A stretch of DNA of 64,000 bases from assembly GCA_947630835.1 (NCBI GenBank), contig CANRIZ010000013.1, positions 1 to 64,000 of the forward strand. The letters are read 5' to 3'. The position numbers and the translations under genes were made by a program. Position 1 is the stretch's first letter; the number at the start of each line of letters is the position of its first letter. A model generated the notes under the pieces. That model saw only the letters and a list, made by a program, of their open reading frames with translations, was not told the origin of the DNA and did not search any database. This document shows, piece after piece, positions 43,841 to 50,513 of this stretch. This DNA comes from an uncultured Clostridia bacterium (GTDB lineage: Bacteria > Bacillota > Clostridia > Oscillospirales > Acutalibacteraceae).

Positions 43841-44740
43841 ATGGCCAAAGAAATCAGAACAGACGACATTCTCGAAATATTTGAAACAGACGGCAATCGC
43901 TCCGTGAAGCGGGAGCGCAAACCGTCTTCTTCCTCTCGCTCGCATTCGGGCAAAAGGAAAAGAAAAAAGAGAGCGCATCCGTGGGCGTTTCCGCTCGGGC
44001 TTTTAATCGCCGTGCTTTCCGCAATAGGACTTGTATGCGTGATTTTTGCGGGTATAGGAACCGCAAAAAAGGCGATTATCAAGGTTAAAAACATTGACGA
44101 ATACAACAAAATGCTTATCCCCGTAGTTATGAACGACCCCGATACCTTTGACGACCTGACAAAGGCGGATATGAACCAGCTGCTTGACATTTCTATATGG
44201 GCGATATTAAAAAGCGACCTCGCCCCCGATACTTATACTTACAACGACAGCGGTATGGTTATACCGGAGGAGGACGTTTCAAAGCAGTTTACAAAGCTTT
44301 TCGGGAAAAACATTGCCCCCGTTCACGCTTCCGTTACCGGCTTCGGCTATGAATTTTCATATGACGCGGCAAGCAAGTGCTATACTATACCGCTTACGGG
44401 CGTTGCGCCTGTTTATACGCCGGACGTTATCGACGTTGATAAAAAGGGAGGAGCGGTTATTTTAACCGTGGCGTATCTTTCCGCAAACGGCTGGACGCAG
44501 TCCGAGGACGGCAAAATGGTCGCTCCCTCGCCCGACAAATATGTTAAAATCACCTTGAGAGAGGGCGATTCGGGTTATTACATCAGCGCGCTTCAGGCTG
44601 CTTCCGCTCCCGAAACGGCTTCTGCGTCCGCCGTTACCGAAATAGCGGAAAATACAGAGAGCGCCCAAAACGCCCAAGGCGCAGGCAATACCTCGGCTTC
44701 TGACAAAACCGTGACCGAGGTTCAAACGAGTATTTCATAA
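43841..44740 (+). CDS. hypothetical membrane-anchored protein
   Basis: A 299-residue protein of no family that I recognise. A charged cytoplasmic region (residues about 1-45, with GKRKRKKRAHP) precedes one membrane helix (FPLGLLIAVLSAIGLVCVIFAG). A roughly 190-residue extracytoplasmic domain with regular beta-like segments follows, then a low-complexity Ala/Ser/Thr/Glu tail. It lies 13 bases after proA behind a GGAG site and may be cotranscribed with it. Closest general idea is a cell-envelope protein. Confidence 0.7.
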   Translation: MAKEIRTDDILEIFETDGNRSVKRERKPSSSSRSHSGKRKRKKRAHPWAFPLGLLIAVLSAIGLVCVIFAGIGTAKKAIIKVKNIDEYNKMLIPVVMNDPDTFDDLTKADMNQLLDISIWAILKSDLAPDTYTYNDSGMVIPEEDVSKQFTKLFGKNIAPVHASVTGFGYEFSYDAASKCYTIPLTGVAPVYTPDVIDVDKKGGAVILTVAYLSANGWTQSEDGKMVAPSPDKYVKITLREGDSGYYISALQAASAPETASASAVTEIAENTESAQNAQGAGNTSASDKTVTEVQTSIS

Positions 44741-44766
44741 ATAAAAACGCAAAAAGCCAAATCACG

Positions 44767-44814
44767 CCCCGTCCGACTGCGGCGGGGAAAGCGAGCGACA
44801 AACTATGCAGTCGG
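44767..44814 (+). promoter_or_regulatory. possible H-type pseudoknot in the rpe leader
   Basis: CCCCG (44767-44771) can pair with CGGGG (44783-44787), and the enclosed CCGACTGC (44773-44780) is perfectly complementary to GCAGTCGG (44807-44814). The two stems interlock as an H-type pseudoknot, and the last arm abuts and partly covers the GGAAAGG ribosome-binding region of rpe. A translational control element is possible; no known riboswitch class is recognised. Confidence 0.4.
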
Positions 44815-44832
44815 AAAGGCAGTAAAAACGCT

Positions 44833-45489
44833 ATGGTTAAAATTTCGCCGTCTATACTTTCAAGCGATTACGGAAAGCTTGACAACGAGCTTAAAAGAAT
44901 GGAAGAAAGCGGAGCGGATATGATTCATATCGACGTTATGGACGGGCATTTTGTACCCAACATAACCCTCGGAGCGCCTATAGTGAAATGTATAAGAAAA
45001 GCCTGCCGCCTTCCGTTCGACGTACATCTTATGATTTCTGACCCCTACAAATATATACCCGACTTTGCAAAAGCCGGCGCAGATATAATTACGTTTCATA
45101 TAGAATCGGACAGCGATACGCAAAAAACCGTTGACTTAATACGCTCTTACAACATCAAGGCGGGAATTTCTCTAAAGCCCTCAACGGCGGTCGAGGAGGT
45201 TTTCCCCTATCTTGACAAGCTTTCCATGGTGCTTGTAATGACAGTCGAACCCGGCTTCGGCGGTCAATCGTTTATGGAAGATATGATGCCGAAGGTAAGC
45301 GCCCTGCGCGCCCGGGCGCAAAAACAAGGGCTTGATATTGATATAGAAGTAGACGGCGGCATAAATTCCGACACCGTCGCCGTCGCCGCAAAAGCGGGCG
45401 CAAACGTATTTGTTTCGGGCAACGCCGTTTTTTCGAGCGAAAACCCGAAACAAACCATCGCCCTGTTTAAGGAAAAAGCCTCGGTGTGA
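44833..45489 (+). CDS. rpe: ribulose-phosphate 3-epimerase
   Basis: A 218-residue TIM-barrel enzyme of the pentose phosphate pathway. Metal/active-site motifs are KISPSILSSDYGKL, HIDVMDGHFVPNITLG, VHLMISDP, VMTVEPGFGGQ and IEVDGGIN. Its 3' end overlaps that of the converging mecA-like gene by 23 bases. Confidence 0.96.
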   Translation: MVKISPSILSSDYGKLDNELKRMEESGADMIHIDVMDGHFVPNITLGAPIVKCIRKACRLPFDVHLMISDPYKYIPDFAKAGADIITFHIESDSDTQKTVDLIRSYNIKAGISLKPSTAVEEVFPYLDKLSMVLVMTVEPGFGGQSFMEDMMPKVSALRARAQKQGLDIDIEVDGGINSDTVAVAAKAGANVFVSGNAVFSSENPKQTIALFKEKASV

Positions 45490-46021
45490 CGTTTTCGCAT
45501 ATCACGCTGTAATGCTCCCTTATCTGGGCGCAAAGGGCTTCGTCCGTTATCAGGCTGTCGCCGTATTCAAGGCAAACGGCTTTTAGATTGTTTTTATCTA
45601 AGCCGCAGTTTTTTATTTCAAGCGCGAAATTATTGCCGTCGGACAGAAGCCTTAAAACCGTTTTTTTGTTTAATTTTGAAAGCGTTTCGCACAGCTTCAA
45701 CAGTGCGGTCGTTTCGTTTAAAACAGCTATGGGCGCGGCTTTGCCGTTCGTCCTGCCGTTTAATTTGTACGCCTTTTTCTTTATAAGCGTAATCAGGACA
45801 AGCGCCGAGCCGTCCTTATGCTCGATAATGTTTATATTGAGCTTTGGCAAGGGCGCAGAGCCGCCGAGTTCAAGCTTCGACGAGCAAAGCAAATCCGAAA
45901 TCATCGCCTTTGTTTTTTCGTTGTTGAAATCCAACGATTTAAAATCAAGACTGTAGTCTTTTATATCCTGTTTTGAAAGCTCTGCCAGGAAATGCTCTTG
46001 GGTATTTTTATGTATCTTCAT
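45467..46021 (-). CDS. MecA-like adaptor protein
   Basis: A 184-residue protein with the outline of MecA: an N-terminal segment IHKNTQEHFLAELSKQDIKDYSLDFKS with the LSxxDL-type motif, then a helical region (EKTKAMISDLLCSS), a beta strand pair ending LVLITLIKKK, a short linker, and a C-terminal alpha/beta domain. MecA recruits substrates to ClpC and activates its hexamer; a full clpC is at 6038-8476. Sequence similarity to textbook MecA is modest, so this is a family-level call. It converges on and overlaps rpe. Confidence 0.6.
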   Translation of the reverse strand: MKIHKNTQEHFLAELSKQDIKDYSLDFKSLDFNNEKTKAMISDLLCSSKLELGGSAPLPKLNINIIEHKDGSALVLITLIKKKAYKLNGRTNGKAAPIAVLNETTALLKLCETLSKLNKKTVLRLLSDGNNFALEIKNCGLDKNNLKAVCLEYGDSLITDEALCAQIREHYSVICENVTPRLFP

Positions 46022-46113
46022 ATCTCTCCCCCGCTAACCCGATATATTTAATGATATTGCAAATAAAGCGATTACGCAACGTATAAATGTTGGAAAAGAG
46101 GTGAATTTCGGGA

Positions 46114-47445
46114 ATGTCGGAAAATTCGGAACATACCGTTGAAGCTATAAGAAACACAAGAAAATATATGCTCGATATGCTTCTGCTTTTGTGCGCGCCT
46201 GCGGTAATGGCGTGGTATTACTACGGCTCGCATGCGCTGCGGATTATATGCGTTTGCATAATAACGGCAATTCTCACCGATATCATCGTTTCCGCGGCAG
46301 TAAAGGCAAAGGCGCATATTTCGGATTTATCCTGCGTTTTTACAGCCGTCTGCATAGCTCTCTGTATGCCCGCAAGCATTGATTGGAAAATCCCCTGCCT
46401 TGCGGTAATTTTTGCGGTCACGGTTGCGGTAATACCCTTCGGCGGTTCGGGGAACCTTTTGTTCTGCCCTGCCGCGGCGGGTCTTGCGTTTGTAACCATA
46501 TGCTTTCCCGAAGAATTTTTCACCTATCCCGCTATACCCTCCTCGGCGGAAAATCTTGCGCTTTTTTCAAGCGAGGATTTTATCGAGGGCGAAGCGTTGT
46601 CGCATATGCTCTCGCAGGGCAACTCAATAGGAGTTAATATTATAAGCTATATTGATATTTTGGTGGGGAACATACCGGGACCTATGGGAGCCTCCTGCGC
46701 CATGGCAATGCTCGGCGGGCTTATTTACCTTATGTTCAGGCGGCCTAAAGGGGCGGTTATAAGCATATCGTACCTTATATCCTGCGCCGCATTCGCCGCC
46801 GCCTTCCCGAGAATTAACTCGGGCAGGGCAGTTTCCGCCGTTATGGAGCTTTGCGCGGGCCTTGTTTTGATTACCGCGCTTGTTTTTATCAGTGACGAAA
46901 CAGTTGCGCCCAAAAGATTTGTTTCGAGAATTTGCTACGGCGTTACGGCGGGCTTGATAACCATGCTTTTAAGAGCGTACAGTCCTTTGGAGGAAAGCTG
47001 TGTTTTCGCCGTTTTGCTCGCAAACGCCGTATCCCCCGTTTTCGATTCCAAAATTCCCGTATTCGGGCTTGAAAAAAAGCATATGATGAGCAAAATCGAA
47101 TCGGCGAAGGAGGAACGGCTCAGGCTGGAAAAAGAGTTTGAGGAAATCGAAAAGGCGAAGGAGGAGCGGGAGAAAATAGCGCAGATTAACGCAATGCTCG
47201 AACCGAAGCGCTCCAAGATGATTAAAAACATTTCAAAAAGCATAAGCGAAAGCGCTCTTATGGAAACCGAGAATATTCCCGAGGTCGAGGAAGCGTCCGA
47301 TTTAACCTCTCAAAACGCCGACGGCGAAGAAAACGCCTCCGATTCGGACGATATTCCCACCTTGCAGGATATAGGCGAGCTTGCCGACAGGTACGAGCTT
47401 GATTTTTTAAACAACAGCGAAAGCGGAGGTGACTCCGATGAGTGA
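46114..47445 (+). CDS. RnfD-like membrane protein lacking the flavin-attachment motif
   Basis: A 443-residue protein. Residues about 15-310 align by eye with RnfD in the same window: DLSCVFTAVCIAL matches DFSAVITGMLLAF, IPFGGSGNLLFCPAAAGLA matches FFGGIGQNFVNPALVGR, and ISDETVAPKRF matches ATDYTTSPIKT. The stretch corresponding to the flavinylation site SATPLA reads SSEDFIEGEALSH here, so no covalent FMN is expected. A long cytosolic tail follows: a charged coiled coil (about residues 315-375, EERLRLEKEFEEIEKAKEER) and an acidic low-complexity end. First gene of a D-E-A operon with GAGGTG site. Confidence 0.8.
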   Translation: MSENSEHTVEAIRNTRKYMLDMLLLLCAPAVMAWYYYGSHALRIICVCIITAILTDIIVSAAVKAKAHISDLSCVFTAVCIALCMPASIDWKIPCLAVIFAVTVAVIPFGGSGNLLFCPAAAGLAFVTICFPEEFFTYPAIPSSAENLALFSSEDFIEGEALSHMLSQGNSIGVNIISYIDILVGNIPGPMGASCAMAMLGGLIYLMFRRPKGAVISISYLISCAAFAAAFPRINSGRAVSAVMELCAGLVLITALVFISDETVAPKRFVSRICYGVTAGLITMLLRAYSPLEESCVFAVLLANAVSPVFDSKIPVFGLEKKHMMSKIESAKEERLRLEKEFEEIEKAKEEREKIAQINAMLEPKRSKMIKNISKSISESALMETENIPEVEEASDLTSQNADGEENASDSDDIPTLQDIGELADRYELDFLNNSESGGDSDE

Positions 47446-48463
47446 AAAAAATATCGGCACGGTGGTAAACAGCGCCGTTATAAAAAATCCCGTTTTGTTT
47501 GAAGCCGTCGGAATAGCGCCCGTTGTGGCAATGGCGACAAGCCTTAAAACGGCGATAATGCTGACTGCCGTAACGCTTGTTCAAATGACGGTTATAGAGC
47601 TTTTTGCCTGCAAATTTTTGAAAATGCTGAAAAGCCGATTCCGCGTTTTGGTTTATGCCGTTTTGGGCGTTCTTATAAACATACCTATGTTTTCGGCATT
47701 TTCGTATTTCACCCCGAACGAGGCGGCAAACGTAAGCATTTACCTGCCCGTTATTGCGGTCAATTCGCTCATAGCCCTGCACTGTGAGAGGTTCGCCGTG
47801 CGGCACGGAATAAAAGAAACTCTGCTCGACGCTCTGGCTTCCGGCGCGGGCTACGGGCTCGTTGTAATGCTTACCGGCATTGCGCGGGAATTTTTCGGCT
47901 CGGGTACGATTTACGGGATTGATTTGGGCATCAAAATAAAATTTTCGGGGCTGCTTCTTCCCTTCGGCGGATTCCTTGTGCTCGGCTTCGTTTCGGCGCT
48001 TTTTAAGCTAATAATAAAAAAGCGTTATCCCGACGAGAAGCCGGAAGCCGCCTTCAACCTTTCCGAAATTTCTCAGTCGCATTTTGACAGCATAAAAAAC
48101 CTTTTCAGCGAAGATTTTAACCCCTTTGACTACGACTCGGAAGCAGACGAGGACGGGACCAATCCTTTTAAAGCCGCCGCCCGCCGTTCCGAGGGTAAGA
48201 AAAGCGAGAGAAAGAAAAAAGAGCCTTCGCCCTCCAAGTCGGGCAAACGCAAAAAGGACGGGCAAAAGGAAAGCAAATACGAAATCATAATCGAAAACCG
48301 TGAGGATTTTCCCGCTGTTGAGGAGCAAACGCCCGAGCAGCCGACCTCGGGAATCGAAAACATTTCTTCCGACAGCAAGAAATACGAATCCGAATTTGAC
48401 GATTTACTTTCCGAGCTTGAGCTTCACAAAAGAAAAAACGAAAAGGACGGTGACGAAAAATGA
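47438..48463 (+). CDS. RnfE-like membrane protein lacking cluster cysteines
   Basis: A 341-residue protein whose first 200 residues align with RnfE: NPVLFEAVGIAPVVAMATSLKTA against NPVLRLVLGTCPTLATTTSMESA (Cys to Ala), and YLPVIAVNSLIAL against YLPLIVVNCIILG (Cys to Ser). Conserved glycines and IAREFFGSGTIYG are kept. The C-terminal 140 residues are a cytosolic tail, first acidic, then strongly basic (KKSERKKKEPSPSKSGKRKK), then acidic again. ATG 47438 has an ideal GGAGGTGA site; a GTG three codons earlier lies within that site. Overlaps both neighbours. Confidence 0.8.
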   Translation: MSEKNIGTVVNSAVIKNPVLFEAVGIAPVVAMATSLKTAIMLTAVTLVQMTVIELFACKFLKMLKSRFRVLVYAVLGVLINIPMFSAFSYFTPNEAANVSIYLPVIAVNSLIALHCERFAVRHGIKETLLDALASGAGYGLVVMLTGIAREFFGSGTIYGIDLGIKIKFSGLLLPFGGFLVLGFVSALFKLIIKKRYPDEKPEAAFNLSEISQSHFDSIKNLFSEDFNPFDYDSEADEDGTNPFKAAARRSEGKKSERKKKEPSPSKSGKRKKDGQKESKYEIIIENREDFPAVEEQTPEQPTSGIENISSDSKKYESEFDDLLSELELHKRKNEKDGDEK

Positions 48464-49053
48464 GCATAATCGCCGACCTTATTTCCGCCGCGCTTTACGC
48501 TATGCTGTTTCAAAACTTTATTTTCACCGGCGGCTACGGCGCTTCGGAAGCGGTAAGAATGTCCGCAAAGCCGAAACAGCTTTATCCTATGACCATACTT
48601 ATTACCGTTTTTTCAACCGTCGTTTCTCTTATATGTATGCTTTCCGAGCAGATTAACTATATCCATTCTCTCGGAACTGTGGGACATTCCCTTGTTTTTA
48701 TAGCCGTGCTTTCCGTTTTTTACATCATAGTTTTGTTTTTTGTGGTGAGCGTGCTTCACGCAAAAAAAAGGACGGTAAGGCGGGTGGGAATAGCCGCGTT
48801 CAACACGCTTGTTCTCGCCGTTCCGTTCATAAATTACCGTGCCGCATTTTCCCTTGCCGAGGCTATAGGCTCGGGCTTGGGCTCGGGGCTTGCCTTCGCG
48901 CTGGCGGTATCGCTTATAAATCTCGGGCTTCGCAGGCTTGACAAGTGCGAAAACGTCCCCGACGCCTTTAAAGGCACGCCCGCAATTTTCATTTACGTTG
49001 CGCTGCTTTCGCTTGCGTTTACGGGAATTTCGGGCAGAGGGCTTACGCTTTAA
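48460..49053 (+). CDS. RnfA-like membrane protein lacking cluster cysteines
   Basis: A 197-residue, six-helix protein the same length as RnfA. Alignment by eye is clear at the C end (GSGLGSGLAFALAVSLINLGLRR and PDAFKGTPAIFIYVALLSLAFTGISG against GAGLGF...PKFLQGLPITLVAASLTSLSFLGFTG). The position of the first cluster cysteine (GICPFLG) reads GGYGASE, and the second (TTNCAVLG) reads AFNTLVLA. It cannot hold the RnfA/RnfE [2Fe-2S] centre in the known way. ATGA overlap with the E-like gene. Confidence 0.8.
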   Translation: MSIIADLISAALYAMLFQNFIFTGGYGASEAVRMSAKPKQLYPMTILITVFSTVVSLICMLSEQINYIHSLGTVGHSLVFIAVLSVFYIIVLFFVVSVLHAKKRTVRRVGIAAFNTLVLAVPFINYRAAFSLAEAIGSGLGSGLAFALAVSLINLGLRRLDKCENVPDAFKGTPAIFIYVALLSLAFTGISGRGLTL

Positions 49054-49106
49054 TCTGTTGTCGGTTTGTATTATAAATAAACAGCTTGAAAAAGGAATTA
49101 ACAACT

Positions 49107-50285
49107 ATGTTTTTTAATTCAAAACCAAATAAGCCGAGGAAAAGAAGCTATTATCCGTTTTCAAAAAACTATCCCGGAAAAACCGGCGACTCTTACGATA
49201 TCGGAGAAAGCAGAACAAGAAGAAAAAGGGACGAGCGCAACAACATAATTTTTTACGTTTCGTTAATACTTATATTTACAGCCTCGTTTATAATTTTTTC
49301 CGTCGCAATAAAGCTGTCGAAAAGACCGATAGGCGTAAGCTCCGAAATCAACGCCTCAAAGTTCGACGGGGCGTATAAGTGCGTCTGTCTTCCCGAGGAC
49401 GCGCTTGACGGCGGAATAGCCTACGAGCTTTTCAAAACGGAGCTTGCGGGTTCGGACGTAAATTCCGTTGTTGTCGATTTTAAAAACATCGACGGCTGTA
49501 TTAATTTCCCCTGCGAAAACGAGAATGCCGAAAAAGCGGGGGCGATTCAGGATATGCCCTCCGACTCCGAGGAAATTATAAACGATTTAAAAAAGCACAA
49601 CTATAAAATCATCGCAAGGATTTACTGCTTTGAAGATCGCCGTGCCGCCGCGCTTATACCGGGAGCCGGGGTGCGCGAAAAGGATTCGGGTACAATTTGG
49701 CTCGACGACAGCGCTCAAAACGACGGTAATCCGTGGCTTAATCCTTATTCGTCCGCGGCGGTAAACTATATTCTGGACATAATAAAGGACAGCGTCGACT
49801 TCGGAGCGGATATGATTTTGCTCGACTCCGTCTGCTTCCCGTCGGGTCCGAAAATCGAAAGCGCCGTTTTCACCGAGGACGAAAGCGCAAACCCGAAGAA
49901 CGAGGTTTTGCTCAACTTTATAAAAAGGGCTTCGGACGTATGCGGGGAGATACCGTTGAGCGTATATATGCCCTGCGACAAGGCTCTCAACGGCAGTAAA
50001 GCTCTTTATGACGGCTCGATAATAAACAGCTCGGCAAAGTACAACGTTATCGACTTTACCTCCGGCGCAATCAGCGGCGATTTTGAATATAACGGCGCCG
50101 TTTATACCAAGGAAAATTTCAGCGAAAACCTGTTGATACAGGCGGCCGTTCCCGCGCTTACGGATAAAAATTCGACCGCCTATCCGGATAAGCCGGTTAT
50201 CCCGGTAATCGACGATGAAATTTATGTTTCCGCGCTTGAAAATCTCGGAATTGACAACTATATAATAATCAAGCAGGAGAAATAA
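49107..50285 (+). CDS. membrane-anchored DUF4015-type putative glycoside hydrolase
   Basis: A 392-residue protein: a basic cytoplasmic start, one membrane helix (residues about 45-68), and a TIM-barrel-like extracytoplasmic domain of the DUF4015/putative glycosyl-hydrolase family. Telling segments are VNSVVVDFKNIDGCI, HNYKIIARIYCFED, NPWLNPYSSAAVNYILDIIKDSVDFGADMILLDSVCFP (Asp pair typical of the family) and the late VIPVIDDE. Substrate unknown. ATG 49107 follows AAAAAGGAA; an upstream TTG is disfavoured. 54 bases after the A-like gene, so it may be in the same transcript. Confidence 0.75.
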   Translation: MFFNSKPNKPRKRSYYPFSKNYPGKTGDSYDIGESRTRRKRDERNNIIFYVSLILIFTASFIIFSVAIKLSKRPIGVSSEINASKFDGAYKCVCLPEDALDGGIAYELFKTELAGSDVNSVVVDFKNIDGCINFPCENENAEKAGAIQDMPSDSEEIINDLKKHNYKIIARIYCFEDRRAAALIPGAGVREKDSGTIWLDDSAQNDGNPWLNPYSSAAVNYILDIIKDSVDFGADMILLDSVCFPSGPKIESAVFTEDESANPKNEVLLNFIKRASDVCGEIPLSVYMPCDKALNGSKALYDGSIINSSAKYNVIDFTSGAISGDFEYNGAVYTKENFSENLLIQAAVPALTDKNSTAYPDKPVIPVIDDEIYVSALENLGIDNYIIIKQEK

Positions 50286-50302
50286 AAGACGCTTGCCGTT
50301 TC

Positions 50303-50331
50303 TTGACAAAAATATTACGTTGTGATAATAT
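50303..50331 (+). promoter_or_regulatory. promoter of the riboswitch-P-type ATPase unit
   Basis: Perfect TTGACA (50303-50308), 17-base spacer and TAATAT (50326-50331), which places the transcript start near 50338 just ahead of the aptamer. Confidence 0.85.
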
Positions 50332-50349
50332 TAAATATAACAGCAAATA

Positions 50350-50490
50350 CCTCCTGAAGGGGAGTAGCTTTTAAGGTGAGGGAAGCCTAACCTTATCCGG
50401 CAGTCAACAATTCCCGTCTTTTAAAGACTGGCTGTCGGTCCTTAAACGGGTAGCAAGACCTTCGGCGAAAACCGCCGAAGGTCTTTTTTT
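50350..50490 (+). ncRNA. yybP-ykoY (Mn2+) riboswitch with terminator platform
   Basis: The aptamer carries the family hallmark GGGGAGUAGC (50359-50368) at the top of P1, and internal stems follow. P1 can form between CUGAAGG (50354-50360) and CCUUCGG (50459-50465). The same CCUUCGG is the 5' arm of a strong terminator: GACCUUCGGCG (50457-50467) with CGCCGAAGGUC (50473-50483) and a U run. The two pairings exclude each other, so Mn2+ binding to the aptamer should prevent termination and switch the ATPase on. P-type ATPases are known downstream genes of this class. Confidence 0.87.
50457..50490 (+). terminator. riboswitch-controlled intrinsic terminator
   Basis: Eleven-base perfect stem, five-base loop and seven T, ending 24 bases before the ATPase ATG. 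Its 5' arm overlaps the 3' arm of riboswitch P1. Confidence 0.88.
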
Positions 50491-50513
50491 ATAAGCTTAA
50501 AGAGGTGTAAAAA

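Noticed and set aside
46114..49053. Reading the Rnf-like D-E-A genes as pseudogenes
   Set aside because: All three frames are intact, overlap in ATGA/GGAGG-coupled fashion, keep helix patterns and conserved glycines, and carry long ordered additions, which is not decay.
50350..50490. Alternative riboswitch classes for the ATPase leader
   Set aside because: GGGGAGUAGC beside P1 and the downstream P-type ATPase fit yybP-ykoY; no SAM, TPP, cobalamin or fluoride signature is visible.
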